NCBI RefSeq assembly: GCF_039595395.1
Contig: NZ_JBCNLP010000001.1
Location: 2,480,001 to 2,544,000, forward strand
Direction of reading: 5' to 3'
DNA length: 64,000 bases
Source: Novosphingobium sp.
Lineage (GTDB): Bacteria; Pseudomonadota; Alphaproteobacteria; Sphingomonadales; Sphingomonadaceae
In this document: positions 8,556 through 17,183 of the stretch, piece by piece
How positions within the stretch are numbered: the stretch's first letter is position 1
Layout: every line of letters starts with the position of its first letter
Program-made: the position numbers and the translations under genes
Notes under the pieces: generated by a model
Seen by the model: the letters and a program-made list of their open reading frames with translations, nothing else
Told to the model about the DNA's origin: nothing
Databases searched by the model: none

Positions 8556-9782
8556 TTACGATGGATTGGCCTTGCGTGCGCGCTCCTCGATGGCTTGCTT
8601 GAGCGGCTGGACATAGGCTGATGTCCAAAGGCTGTTTTCCAGCGCATCCACCCTCGCCGCCATGGTCTTGTCGCGGAAAACCAGTTCAAGATTGCGGGAA
8701 TTGTCGAGATAGCCCCCTTCCCAGTTGCTCGTCCCGACCCAAGCTGTCTCGTCGTCCACCACCATCACCTTGGTGTGCACGACACGGGCAAAGGGAATGG
8801 GGCCGGTCGGGGCCTGCGGGATGGTCGCCACACGGATTTCGACGCCGGGGACCGAGCCCAGAGCCAGAAGACCGGGCTGCCGCTTCGGGCTGAGGCTCCA
8901 GTCCGCGATCAGCAGACGGACCTCCACCCCGCGCGCGGCGGCACGGCGCAGTGCCTGATCGATCAGCGGATAGGGCGCGCCCGAAAAGCTGAGCGGGCTG
9001 TATTCCATCACCTCGACATGAACGGACCGCTTCGCCCCGTCGATCAGCCGGATCAGCGCCGCCTGAGAGTCACCGACGCCCTTGGGATCGAAGGCATTGG
9101 GGCTGGCCACGAGGAAAGCGCGGCGGCCTTCATCCGCCTTGTCATCCTCATGCCGCAGCGGTTCGAGCCGATGGCCCTGCGCCAGCGCCTGTTGAGCATT
9201 CCAGTCATGCGCGAAGATCGCCTGCACCTGTCCGACGATATGCGCGTCGCTGACCAGAACGCCGGTTTCATCGATCTGCTCGAGCGAGCGCCAGTCGAAA
9301 TTCTGGCTGCCGATATAGCTCTGGCGCCCATCAACGGTGAAGAATTTGGCGTGAATGATGCCATCGCCGCTCACCTGAGCGAAGGGCAGCAGGCGGAAGG
9401 TCAGATTGGGAATGGCCTTGAGGCGGTTGAGCGTCGCCTCGTCGGACATCGAGACGCCCTTCTGTTCCATCAGGAAGCGGATGCGCACTCCGCGTCGTCC
9501 GGCGGACTCCATGGCCGTGATCACCCGGTCAAGCGCCGTGCCACCACCACCCGCGACATAGAACTGCTCGAAATCCACGCTCTGCCGCGCATGGGAGATC
9601 AGATCGACCCAGACCGACCCCGCATCGCGCAAATCCGGTGTGGCGAGGCTGGTTTCTACCGGGGCATTATGCACCAGTTCGAAACCGGGAAGCTGCTGCC
9701 CGGCGAAAGCTGTCGCCGGGGTGACGATAACCGACAGCGCGGCCAGGGCATGGCCACAGGATTTCAGCCCATTGAACAGCAT
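8556..9782 (-). CDS. Secreted phospholipase D-like protein
   Basis: This 408-residue protein has two complete HKD motifs: HAKFFTVDGRQSYIGSQN in the first half and HTKVMVVDDETAWVGTSN in the second. Together they form the paired active site of the phospholipase D superfamily (phosphodiesters cut or transferred through a phosphohistidine). I chose the ATG at 9782 over the ATG at 9800 because GAGGAT sits 7-8 bases before it and the protein then begins with a clean signal peptide ending ATAFA. It is therefore probably periplasmic. The substrate (phospholipid or nucleic acid) cannot be told from sequence. It runs in the same direction as the GH106 gene, 118 bp upstream of it. Confidence 0.85.
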   Translation of the reverse strand: MLFNGLKSCGHALAALSVIVTPATAFAGQQLPGFELVHNAPVETSLATPDLRDAGSVWVDLISHARQSVDFEQFYVAGGGGTALDRVITAMESAGRRGVRIRFLMEQKGVSMSDEATLNRLKAIPNLTFRLLPFAQVSGDGIIHAKFFTVDGRQSYIGSQNFDWRSLEQIDETGVLVSDAHIVGQVQAIFAHDWNAQQALAQGHRLEPLRHEDDKADEGRRAFLVASPNAFDPKGVGDSQAALIRLIDGAKRSVHVEVMEYSPLSFSGAPYPLIDQALRRAAARGVEVRLLIADWSLSPKRQPGLLALGSVPGVEIRVATIPQAPTGPIPFARVVHTKVMVVDDETAWVGTSNWEGGYLDNSRNLELVFRDKTMAARVDALENSLWTSAYVQPLKQAIEERARKANPS

Positions 9783-9847
9783 CGATATATCCTCAAACAT
9801 CACGCACCGCCGAGACACGCTTTCCCGCTACCCGGTCAAGGTCTAAC

Positions 9848-10963
9848 TTACATGCTGGCAGTGAAAAGCCCGGCGCGGGGAGAACTGCCGAGCAGACCGT
9901 TCCGATCCTGCGACGGCGTGGGGCCAGCCATCAGCGGCAGCATGGCGCGCAGGTCGTCGCCACTGATATCGCGGGTGATAAAGACGATCCTGCTGCGCCG
10001 ATCCTGCGATGGCCATGCATCGAGCAGCACCGGCGGATGGAAGACATGCTGCACGCCATGGATGACCGCCGGGCGCTCCTCACCCGCCAGATGAATGATG
10101 CCTTTGACCCGCAACAGATCGGCGCCCCTGATCCGCATCAGCAGATCGAGCCAGCGCTCGAAACTTTCGGCATCGAGCGGCGTGTCGAAGGTCAGGCAGG
10201 TCGCATGGATGCGGTCACCATGGCGGTTCACATCGTGAGCATGGCCGTGATGGTGGTGATGGCCATGCTCATAGGCCTCGGCCTGAAGCCAGTTCTGCAC
10301 ATCCTCGCTTTTGCTTCGGGGATCGTAGACACCGGCATCGAAGAGATGGGTAGGATCGACCTCGCCATGCAGCACCGAGATGACCGGCGCGGCAGGATTG
10401 ATATCCGCCAGCCGGGCGCGCAGGGCGTTTTCCTCCGCCGCCATCACCAGATCGGTTTTGGTCAACAGCAGGCGATCCGCCATCGCGGCCTGCTTCACCG
10501 CCTCATCCTGACGGTCCAGCGTCGCCATGCCCGTGGCGGCATCGACCGTGGTGATCACCCCATCCAGCCGGTAGAGGCTTGTGAGATGGCTGTCGGTCAT
10601 CAGCGTGTGAAGGATCGGCGCCGGATCGGCCAGACCGGTGGTCTCGATCAGCACGCGGTCGAACCAGCACAGGCCATCGCGTGCGAAACGCCATGGTGCA
10701 TCGCGCAGGGTGGCCAGCAGATCGCCCCTGATGGTGCAGCACAGGCAACCGCCCATCATCTCCACCACCAGATCCTCACTGGTCCGCGCGATCAGATCAT
10801 GGTCGAGACCAATCTCCCCGAATTCATTGATGATGACCAGCACGCGGTTCATGCCCGGCATCTGCACCAGCCGGTTGAGCAGGCTGGTCTTGCCGCTGCC
10901 CAGAAAGCCGGTCAGGACCGAGACGGGGATCAGCGATTGGGCGCCGGTGAGAAGCAGGCTCAA
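9848..10963 (-). CDS. CobW-family GTP-binding zinc metallochaperone, histidine-rich
   Basis: This 371-residue G3E GTPase has a P-loop (GFLGSGKT, residues 20-27), the CxCC metal site in GGCLCCTIRGDLL, NKxD-like TKTDLV, and a His-rich stretch (HGHHHHHGHAH) near the middle. Its C-terminal CobW_C domain carries RIRGADLLRVKG. The start appears to be a TTG at 10963 overlapping the upstream stop (TTGA), with GGAGAGG placed before it; no ATG or GTG fits as well. It is the last gene of a three-gene operon headed by a probable Zur site, so it likely delivers zinc to a client when zinc is scarce. Confidence 0.85.
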   Translation of the reverse strand: MSLLLTGAQSLIPVSVLTGFLGSGKTSLLNRLVQMPGMNRVLVIINEFGEIGLDHDLIARTSEDLVVEMMGGCLCCTIRGDLLATLRDAPWRFARDGLCWFDRVLIETTGLADPAPILHTLMTDSHLTSLYRLDGVITTVDAATGMATLDRQDEAVKQAAMADRLLLTKTDLVMAAEENALRARLADINPAAPVISVLHGEVDPTHLFDAGVYDPRSKSEDVQNWLQAEAYEHGHHHHHGHAHDVNRHGDRIHATCLTFDTPLDAESFERWLDLLMRIRGADLLRVKGIIHLAGEERPAVIHGVQHVFHPPVLLDAWPSQDRRSRIVFITRDISGDDLRAMLPLMAGPTPSQDRNGLLGSSPRAGLFTASM

Positions 10964-11562
10964 GCTGCCTCTCCCACAGGATCGATGGCCAGCAGCAGCC
11001 GTTGCTCCCCCGAAGCGCCCATGGGCGGGGAGCGGTGCAGGATCGCCGGTTCCTCCTCCCACAAACGGCCCTTGAAGATGCCGACGTCGCCCGCTGCCAT
11101 CTGTTCGATATGTGCATCCTCGCCGGCCAAGGCGGCATAGATCCACTCGGTACCCCGGCCTGACAAGGTGCTGAGCAGGCGGGCGCGGACATAATCGGCG
11201 TGAAACTTCTTGCAGCCGTCGGTCTCGACGATCTCCAATCGCAGCCGCAGCGAGGAACAGCCCATCAGTGTCGCGAAGTAGGTCGCAAGCTCGGCAACCT
11301 CATGGGCCAGCGCCGCAGTCCGCGCGCCGGGCGGATAGTGCGCGGCCTGCAACAGGCGCGCGACTTGGCTGTGCACGTCCTGCGTCATCACGATGGAATC
11401 CACGTCCGACACCGGCTCCCAGTTCTGCCGGTCGAGCCAGTTCAGCGTTTCGGGCCTTTCCCTTCGCCACAGGGTCAGGTCCACGCCGGGCCAGAGAATG
11501 TCGTCCAGCCCCTCGATCCCGCCGGAGATCGAGACGGGGCTTTTCACTTGAACGAGGTTCAT
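10960..11562 (-). CDS. DUF1826 domain-containing protein
   Basis: This 200-residue protein of unknown biochemical role matches the DUF1826 family, known from zinc-responsive clusters beside ZigA-type GTPases. Visible features are a conserved Cys-bearing segment (ATLMGCSSLRLRLE), FHADYVRARLLSTLSGRGTEW, and a C-terminal FKGRLWEEEPAILHRSPP segment with histidine. It overlaps the genes on both sides by 4 bp: ATGA with the upstream zigA stop and TTGA with the downstream GTPase. This is strong evidence of translational coupling. A role in zinc-limited growth is inferred from the operon. Confidence 0.8.
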   Translation of the reverse strand: MNLVQVKSPVSISGGIEGLDDILWPGVDLTLWRRERPETLNWLDRQNWEPVSDVDSIVMTQDVHSQVARLLQAAHYPPGARTAALAHEVAELATYFATLMGCSSLRLRLEIVETDGCKKFHADYVRARLLSTLSGRGTEWIYAALAGEDAHIEQMAAGDVGIFKGRLWEEEPAILHRSPPMGASGEQRLLLAIDPVGEAA

Positions 11563-12797
11563 TCGGCAGCCTCGACCACCGGAGCATCCCATGAGGGGAA
11601 AGGATCATGCAGCCCGGCCCAGACCCGAGGCGTGAAGGCATCCACCGGCAACAGGCAGGCATCCAGCGCGGCGCGAATTGCGCTCTCATCCATATCGATG
11701 CCGATAAAGACCAGTTCCTGCCGCCGGTCGCCCCAGATATGATCCCAATGCTGCGCCACGAAACGCTCGAAGCGGCCATCTTCGGGCCACAGATGCTTGG
11801 GGATGCTGCCCCACCAGCGGCCCATGCGCGAGGTCGTTGTCTGGGCGCCCGCCAGCGCCAGCTCGCCCACCAGATCGGGGCGCGAGGCCAGCCAGAAATG
11901 GCCCTTGGCGCGCACCACCCGGTCGAGCCCCTCGCCGGTCAGAAAGGCGTGGAACAGCGCGGGATCGAAGGGGCGGCGCGCGCGATAGACGAAGCTCTCG
12001 ATGCCATATTCCTCGCTTTCGGGTTGATGGCTGGCATAACCGTATAGCTCCTTGGCCCAGAGCGGGTGCTGCGAGGCCTTGTCCTCATCGAACAGGCCGG
12101 TGCCAAGGATGGCCTGCAGATCGACCTGCCCGTGATCGGCGGCGATGATGCGGGCATCGGCATTCAGGCTGGCGACCAGCTTCTTCACGACCGCCAGTTG
12201 CTCAGGGCTGACCGAGGAGGCCTTGTTCACCACCACCACATCGGCAAATTCGATCTGCTCGACCAGCAGGCCGACAAGGCTGCGCGTATCGTCATCGCCT
12301 AGCGATTCCCCGCGATCGGCAAGGAAATCCTGGCTGGAATAGTCCTTCAGCAAGTTGATCGCATCAACGACCGTCACCATCGTGTCGAGCCGCGCCACAT
12401 CGCCCAGCGACACACCCGCCTCATCGCGGAAGGAAAAGGTGGTGGCGACCGGGAGAGGCTCTGAAATGCCTGTGCTTTCGATCACGAGGTAGTCGAAACG
12501 CCCAGCCTCGGCCAGCTTGCGCACCTCCAGCAGCAGATCGTCGCGCAGGGTGCAGCAGATGCAGCCATTGGTCATCTCGACCAGCGTCTCCTCGCTGCGC
12601 GCCAGCGAGGCATCGCCGCCGCGCACCAGATCGGCGTCGATGTTCACCTCCGACATGTCGTTGACGATCACCGCGATGCGCAAACCCTGCCGGTTGGCAA
12701 GCAAGGCATTGAGCAGAGTGGTCTTCCCCGCCCCCAGAAAACCCGAGAGAACGGTAACGGGCAGGCGGCCGTCGTCGGCGGCGGATGGATGGGTCAT
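11559..12797 (-). CDS. zigA: Zinc metallochaperone GTPase ZigA
   Basis: This 412-residue G3E GTPase has a P-loop at residues 19-26 (GFLGAGKT), the CxCC zinc site at Cys79, Cys81 and Cys82, and base-recognition segment NKAS. A long C-terminal domain ends with FIGIDMDESAIRAALDACL, the form seen in ZigA proteins. It would hand zinc to apo-enzymes during zinc starvation, in the cytoplasm. The ATG has GAGGAG 7 bases upstream. A 17-bp palindrome 22 bp before the start closely resembles a Zur site. It is the first gene of the zigA-DUF1826-CobW operon. Confidence 0.88.
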   Translation of the reverse strand: MTHPSAADDGRLPVTVLSGFLGAGKTTLLNALLANRQGLRIAVIVNDMSEVNIDADLVRGGDASLARSEETLVEMTNGCICCTLRDDLLLEVRKLAEAGRFDYLVIESTGISEPLPVATTFSFRDEAGVSLGDVARLDTMVTVVDAINLLKDYSSQDFLADRGESLGDDDTRSLVGLLVEQIEFADVVVVNKASSVSPEQLAVVKKLVASLNADARIIAADHGQVDLQAILGTGLFDEDKASQHPLWAKELYGYASHQPESEEYGIESFVYRARRPFDPALFHAFLTGEGLDRVVRAKGHFWLASRPDLVGELALAGAQTTTSRMGRWWGSIPKHLWPEDGRFERFVAQHWDHIWGDRRQELVFIGIDMDESAIRAALDACLLPVDAFTPRVWAGLHDPFPSWDAPVVEAAE

Positions 12798-12818
12798 GGG
12801 GTACTCCTCACAGAATCA

Positions 12819-12835
12819 ATGATACATTATATCAT
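12819..12835 (-). promoter_or_regulatory. Probable Zur operator of the zigA operon
   Basis: ATGATATAATGTATCAT (minus strand) is a 17-bp palindrome with 7-bp arms and one mismatch, AT-rich in a GC-rich context. Alphaproteobacterial Zur sites have this size and TGATAT/TATCA character. The site lies 22 bp before the zigA start and would overlap the promoter. The operon content, two zinc GTPases and DUF1826, supports the call. Confidence 0.7.
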
Positions 12836-12896
12836 CTTATCGCAAGGAGCAATCCCATGGGCCGCATGACACGGCGGCCTTTATGGGGTCGGGATG

Positions 12897-13256
12897 TCAG
12901 GCGATCTGCGGCTCAAAGGAAAACCACGCCTGCTGCGCGTGATCGTAAAGCTGGATCAGGCGTTCGGAGACACGCGCCTCATAATGCCCGGCGGAGCCAT
13001 GGTCATAGCCCCTCGCCTTGTCTCCATCGACCTCCAGCGAGACGAACGCCTGGTCGCCGACATCGAAAATATCGGGAAGGTCGCCCCCGAAAGTGGAAGA
13101 CCGATCGCCATCCGCCCCCTGCAGCCGCTTGCCCCGGCATTCGGCGGCGACGCGCAGATGCTCGCCAGCGGCGAAATCATAGAGCCCCGCGACTTTCTGT
13201 CCGGTGATGACACTATAGGCGGAAGCGGCGACCAGCGCGCGACGATGAGCTTGCAT
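12897..13256 (-). CDS. Small 4-fold beta flower-like protein
   Basis: This 119-residue protein is built from repeats, each about 20-25 residues and closing with an aromatic-Asp pair: LYDFAAG, IFDVGDQ, GYDHGSA and LYDHAQQ. This matches my memory of the 4-fold beta flower family, whose function is unknown. It opens with SAYSVITGQKVAGLYD. No signal peptide is seen. I chose ATG 13256; an in-frame GTG at 13322 would add 22 unlikely residues. It runs in the same direction as zigA, with the Zur site between them, so it is not obviously part of that operon. Confidence 0.6.
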   Translation of the reverse strand: MQAHRRALVAASAYSVITGQKVAGLYDFAAGEHLRVAAECRGKRLQGADGDRSSTFGGDLPDIFDVGDQAFVSLEVDGDKARGYDHGSAGHYEARVSERLIQLYDHAQQAWFSFEPQIA

Positions 13257-13469
13257 CAGACTTATGTGGCATCTGCGATGGGAGCCTTCAAGGGCATCGC
13301 AAAGGCAGGGCATTGGCCCCACATGCGCAACGGGTGACCGCAGGGATAATGGGCGATCCGGCGCCTATCCTTGCCGAAAAGCCAGTCGCATCCGATATGT
13401 GCATCCGCGAAACGCAAGAGCCTCTCCCTCCCCATGCGTCTCGCCCCATCTTACCGGAGTCCCCCCGCC

Positions 13470-14914
13470 ATGACCTATCCCGACACTCAGCTTTTCATCA
13501 ACGGCACCTGGCAGGATGCCGCAGACGGACGCACGCTCGGGGTGGAAAACCCCGCGACAGGGCAGGAGATCGGCCGGGTGGCCCATGCCGGGAAGGCCGA
13601 CCTGGACCGCGCGCTGGAGGCCGCCCAGCGCGGTTTCGAGACCTGGCGCGACCACACCCCCGCCGCGCGCAGCAAGATCATGCGCAAGGCCGCGCCGCTG
13701 ATGCGCGAGCGCGCCGAGGACATCGCCCAGCTGCTGACCCAGGAACAGGGCAAGCCGCTGGTCGAGGCGAAGGTCGAGGTGCTGGCCGCCGCCGACATCA
13801 TCGAATGGTTCGCCGACGAAGGCCGCCGCGTCTACGGCCGCATCGTGCCGCTCGCGCAACCTGGCGATCCGCCAGATGGTGATCAAGGAGCCGGTCGGCC
13901 CGGTGGCCGCCTTCACGCCCTGGAACTTCCCGGTCAACCAGGTGGTGCGCAAGATCTCGGCGGGGCTGGCCGCAGGCTGCTCGCTCCTCGTGAAGGCGCC
14001 GGAGGAAACCCCCGGCCTGCCCGGCCGCCCTGCTCCAGGCCTTCGTCGACGCGGGCGTGCCCGCGGGCGTGGTGGGCCTGGTCTTCGGCGATCCCGCCGA
14101 GATCTCGAACTACCTGATCGCCAGCATCCGATCATCCGCAAGGTCACCTTCACGGGCTCGACCCCGGTGGGCAAGCAGCTGGCCGCGCTGGCCGGCCAGC
14201 ACATGAAGCGCGTCACGATGGAACTGGGCGGCCATGCCCCGGTGATCGTCGCCGAGGACGCCGACATCGACCTGGCGGTGAAGGCCGCTGGCGCCGCCAA
14301 GTTCCGCAATGCCGGCCAGGTCTGCATCTCGCCCACGCGCTTCCTGGTTCACAACAGCGTGAAGGAGGAGTTCGCGCAGGCGCTGGTCAAGCCACGCCGA
14401 AGCAGCCTCAAGGTCGGCGACGGCCCCGCGCAGGGCGCGCAGATGGGCCCGCTGGCCAATCCGCGCCGTCTGGCCGCCATGGCCGAGTTCCAGCAGGATG
14501 CGGTCGAGAAAGGCGCCACCCTGCTCACCGGCGGCAGCCGCATCGGCGAGACGGGCAACTTCTTCGCGCCCACCGTGCTGACCGACGTGCCGCTGGAGGC
14601 ACGACCTGTTCAACGACGAGCCCTTCGGCCCGATCGCGGCGGTCCGCGGCTTCGACCCGCTGGAGGAGGCGATCACCGAGGCAAACCGCCTGCCCTTCGG
14701 CCTGGCCGGCTATGCCTTCACCCGCTCGCTGGCCCATGCCGATCTGCTGACCCGCCGGGTCGAAGTCGGCATGCTGTGGGTGAACACGCCCGCGACGCCC
14801 TCGGCTGAACTGCCTTTCGGTGGGCTCAAGGATTCCGGGTACGGTACGGAAGGTGGGCCCGAGGCGCTCGACAATTACCTCAACACCCGCGCGGTGGTGG
14901 TCGCCAACGTGTGA
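13470..14914 (+). pseudogene. NAD(P)-dependent succinate-semialdehyde dehydrogenase-like gene broken by several frameshifts
   Basis: Read across frames this is a full aldehyde dehydrogenase of about 480 residues. It starts LFINGTWQDA, contains EPVGPVAAFTPWNFP, catalytic Glu in MELGGHAP and catalytic Cys in NAGQVCISPTRF, and ends FGGLKDSGYGTEGG. The frame changes near 13851 (extra C), 14014 (extra G), 14124 (missing C) and 14600 (extra base or two missing); a local compensated shift is likely near 14390. Each shift can be placed because the family sequence resumes at once in the next frame. Catalytic residues are intact, so the lesions are either recent or sequencing errors. The gene is more GC-rich than its neighbours, which hints at transfer. 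Confidence 0.8.
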
Positions 14915-14919
14915 TCAGC

Positions 14920-14955
14920 AAAGGGCGCCAGCGGAGAAACCCGCTGGCGCCCTTT
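14920..14955. terminator. Bidirectional intrinsic terminator
   Basis: A perfect 15-bp stem (AAAGGGCGCCAGCGG and its complement) with a 6-base loop lies between the convergent aldehyde dehydrogenase and DUF6683-like genes. The A-run on one side and T-run on the other allow use in both directions. Confidence 0.75.
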
Positions 14956-14972
14956 GACCGGCAGAAGGTCGG

Positions 14973-15677
14973 TCAGAAATGCATGCCCTCGCCATCGATC
15001 CGCAGATTGGCGGCGGATTTGCCAAGCACCATGGCGAGATTGGCGCGCGCGGAATCCTGAAGATTGCTGACAGTCGCAGGATTTTCCGTCGCCGTTTTGC
15101 GCGAAAGCTGCGCGACCGCCATGAACATGCCGACCATCGCGGTCTGCTCATACATCTTGCGCCGTGTCTGCAGCGCGATGCGCGGGAAGCCCTTGCTCTC
15201 CTCCAGCCCGTGGCGGACCTGCGCCACCACCTTCAGAAAAGCGGCATCCGGCAGTTCGACGCCGTGCAGGAACATGTAATTGCCCGCGATATAGGACGAG
15301 ATCGCGGTGGCGACATCATTGTCGGGCAGCGAAAGCTTGCGCTCGAACTGTTTGAAGGCACCGAAAGACTGCACATAGTTCGCCTTCATTGTTCCGCGAA
15401 GATCTGACGGAAAATGCGTGGCCAGATCGGCGGCATTGAGATCCACCTGCGAGGCCACACTGGCAGGAATGCGGGTGCTGGGGGGCGCTGCTTTCGGGGC
15501 AGATTGATGGATCGCGCTGCTGCCGGTGAAGGGGATGGTCGTCGCATTGGAGAACAGCGGGACGATCAATGTCGGAAAAAGTGGAGCGGTCGTACCGACA
15601 TATTGGGCAGAAGCAGGCGCTGGAACCACGACACAAGCCATAACTGCCAGAAGCAGAGCACCGTAAATCCGTGACAT
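14973..15677 (-). CDS. DUF6683-like exported protein
   Basis: This 234-residue protein begins with a clear signal peptide (IYGALLLAVMACVVVPAPASA, cut before QYVG), so it is exported. The C-terminal part, from DLRGTMKANYVQSFGAFKQFE through AISSYIAGNYMF to YEQTAMVGMFMAVAQ, resembles DUF6683, a family of unknown function. The start ATG has GGGAGGCGATG upstream. It is convergent with the broken dehydrogenase gene and shares its terminator. I cannot assign a role. Confidence 0.7.
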   Translation of the reverse strand: MSRIYGALLLAVMACVVVPAPASAQYVGTTAPLFPTLIVPLFSNATTIPFTGSSAIHQSAPKAAPPSTRIPASVASQVDLNAADLATHFPSDLRGTMKANYVQSFGAFKQFERKLSLPDNDVATAISSYIAGNYMFLHGVELPDAAFLKVVAQVRHGLEESKGFPRIALQTRRKMYEQTAMVGMFMAVAQLSRKTATENPATVSNLQDSARANLAMVLGKSAANLRIDGEGMHF

Positions 15678-16006
15678 GAAGCATCGCCTCCCTCAACTTC
15701 AACAATTTACCTTGCGGATATCGTGCATCACACAGGCTTCACCCTCTCAGTAAAGCATGGAATGCGGGATGAATTTATGACCTGAGCAATGGATTTTCTG
15801 ATGATCAGATCCGTCAATTCGATAGATGATCACTCTGGACAACTCTTGAAAAAATTCGACAGATCACATGATGGATCGCTGCTCCAGCCATCTGCCACTC
15901 CCCCTTCCACCAGCGCGCCGAACCAGGCGTGCCCTCCTGTGAAAATTAAATAGACATTGTTCAATTTATCCATTACCTCCTCCCTCAACGAAACAGGGGA
16001 ACAGGA
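15678..16006. other. AT-rich intergenic region between divergent genes
   Basis: This 329-bp stretch is noticeably richer in A and T than its surroundings. It must hold the promoters of the minus-strand exported-protein gene and the plus-strand sterol desaturase-like gene. The only coding candidate is a 47-residue minus-strand reading frame at 15830-15973 with a strong ribosome binding site. No operator-like palindrome stood out. Confidence 0.5.
15830..15973 (-). CDS. Candidate small protein, 47 residues
   Basis: A short reading frame begins ATG-GAT-AAA-TTG directly behind a GGGAGGAGGTA ribosome binding site, among the strongest in the window. The peptide starts MDKLNNVYLIFTGGHAW, has two cysteines in its last dozen residues and no recognised domain. 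Codon use is AT-rich, unlike the neighbouring genes, so it may be foreign, weakly selected or spurious. It lies divergent from the sterol desaturase gene. No function is proposed. Confidence 0.3.
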   Translation of the reverse strand: MDKLNNVYLIFTGGHAWFGALVEGGVADGWSSDPSCDLSNFFKSCPE

Positions 16007-17146
16007 ATGGCAGGTTTTCTCAAAAAGCTGGTTCACGATCTGGAGGCGCCGATCGAGGCGCGCGGCTTCGGGACCGGCTGGTTTGCAGGCTTTTTCGCGC
16101 TGCTGTTGGCGGCGGCGGGCCTGTGCTTCGTGACCGCGCTGCGCTGGCCGATGTGGTTCGCCACGCCCGATCTGGGCCGCGTGCTGACCTCGCCCGGCTT
16201 TCGCATTCTGGTCCATGTCACGCTGCTGGGCGCCTATGGGCTGGCGCTGCTCAGCCTGATGCTGCGCCCCAGCAAGGCGCTGGGCCTTACCGCGCTGATC
16301 GTCGCGCTGGGTGCCACGATCCTTGGCGGAGCCTCTGTCCAGCCGCGTGAGGCGCATGATTGGGGCATCTTCTTCGGCGTCGATTTCTTCGCGCTGAATT
16401 TGATCGCCACTGGCGTGATGTTCGCCCCGCTGGAACGCATCCTGCCCCATCGCGCCAAACAACGCCTGTTCCGCCCGGAATGGAGCGAGGATCTGTTCTA
16501 TTTCCTCGTCAGCTCGATGCTGGTGCAGCTCATCACCTTCCTCGCGCTGGCGCCCTCAAGCTACCTCAATGCACATGGCACCGCGCTTGGCAGCATCCGC
16601 GCGACGATCAGCGGCCTGCCCTGGGCAGTGCAGTTCCTGCTGGCCATGTTCCTCACCGATCTGACGCAATACTGGTTCCACCGGACCTTCCACCGCATTC
16701 CCTTCCTCTGGGGCTTTCATGCGGTGCATCACTCGGCGCGCTCGATGGACTGGCTGGCTGGCGGCCGCATGCATTTCGTCGAGATCATCCTGCTGCGCGG
16801 CGTCACCTCGCTGCCGCTGCTCACCTTCGGCTTCCTGCCCTCGGTGATGCAGGCCTATATCGGCATGGTCTATGTCTATTCCTCACTGGTGCATGCCAAC
16901 ATCCGCGGCGATTTCGACCGGCTGGGCCGCTGGATCGTGGTGCCGCGCTTCCATCACTGGCACCATGCGCTGGAGGCGGAAGGGATCGACAAGAATTTCG
17001 CGATCCACTTTCCCTGGCTCGACCGCCTGTTCGGCACGCATTACTTCCCCAAGGGCGAATGGCCCAAGGGCTATGGCGTGCCCGAGGCGGTGCCCACCGG
17101 CTACCTGGCCCAGATGCGCTATCCCTTCGTGCGCAAGGCTGACTGA
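16007..17146 (+). CDS. Sterol desaturase / fatty acid hydroxylase superfamily membrane protein
   Basis: This 379-residue integral membrane protein has several hydrophobic helices in the first 200 residues. The His-box set of the di-iron hydroxylase superfamily follows: HRTFH, HAVHH and HHWHH, with a further His in NFAIHFPWLDRLFGTHY. It would use oxygen to hydroxylate or desaturate a lipid such as a carotenoid, hopanoid or fatty chain; the substrate cannot be read from sequence. The ATG has AGGGGAACAGGA upstream. A strong terminator follows directly and separates it from the convergent mgtE gene. Confidence 0.83.
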   Translation: MAGFLKKLVHDLEAPIEARGFGTGWFAGFFALLLAAAGLCFVTALRWPMWFATPDLGRVLTSPGFRILVHVTLLGAYGLALLSLMLRPSKALGLTALIVALGATILGGASVQPREAHDWGIFFGVDFFALNLIATGVMFAPLERILPHRAKQRLFRPEWSEDLFYFLVSSMLVQLITFLALAPSSYLNAHGTALGSIRATISGLPWAVQFLLAMFLTDLTQYWFHRTFHRIPFLWGFHAVHHSARSMDWLAGGRMHFVEIILLRGVTSLPLLTFGFLPSVMQAYIGMVYVYSSLVHANIRGDFDRLGRWIVVPRFHHWHHALEAEGIDKNFAIHFPWLDRLFGTHYFPKGEWPKGYGVPEAVPTGYLAQMRYPFVRKAD

Positions 17147-17154
17147 CAATTGGA

Positions 17155-17181
17155 AAGCGCCCGCCCCACAGGCGGGCGCTT
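17155..17181. terminator. Bidirectional intrinsic terminator between sterol desaturase-like gene and mgtE
   Basis: AAGCGCCCGCC, a 5-base loop and GGCGGGCGCTT form an 11-bp perfect stem in the 37-bp gap between two convergent genes. Confidence 0.7.
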
Positions 17182-17183
17182 CC

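Noticed and set aside
8775..10094. A 439-codon plus-strand frame opposite the phospholipase D-like and CobW genes
   Set aside because: It spans two unrelated minus-strand genes and shows no domain or start signal.
12894..13337. A plus-strand frame opposite the beta flower-like gene
   Set aside because: The minus strand has the repeated aromatic-Asp pattern of a real fold; the plus strand has none.
15830..15973. A lasso-peptide precursor reading of the small AT-rich frame
   Set aside because: No maturation genes (B or C proteins) lie nearby, and the adjoining genes are unrelated.
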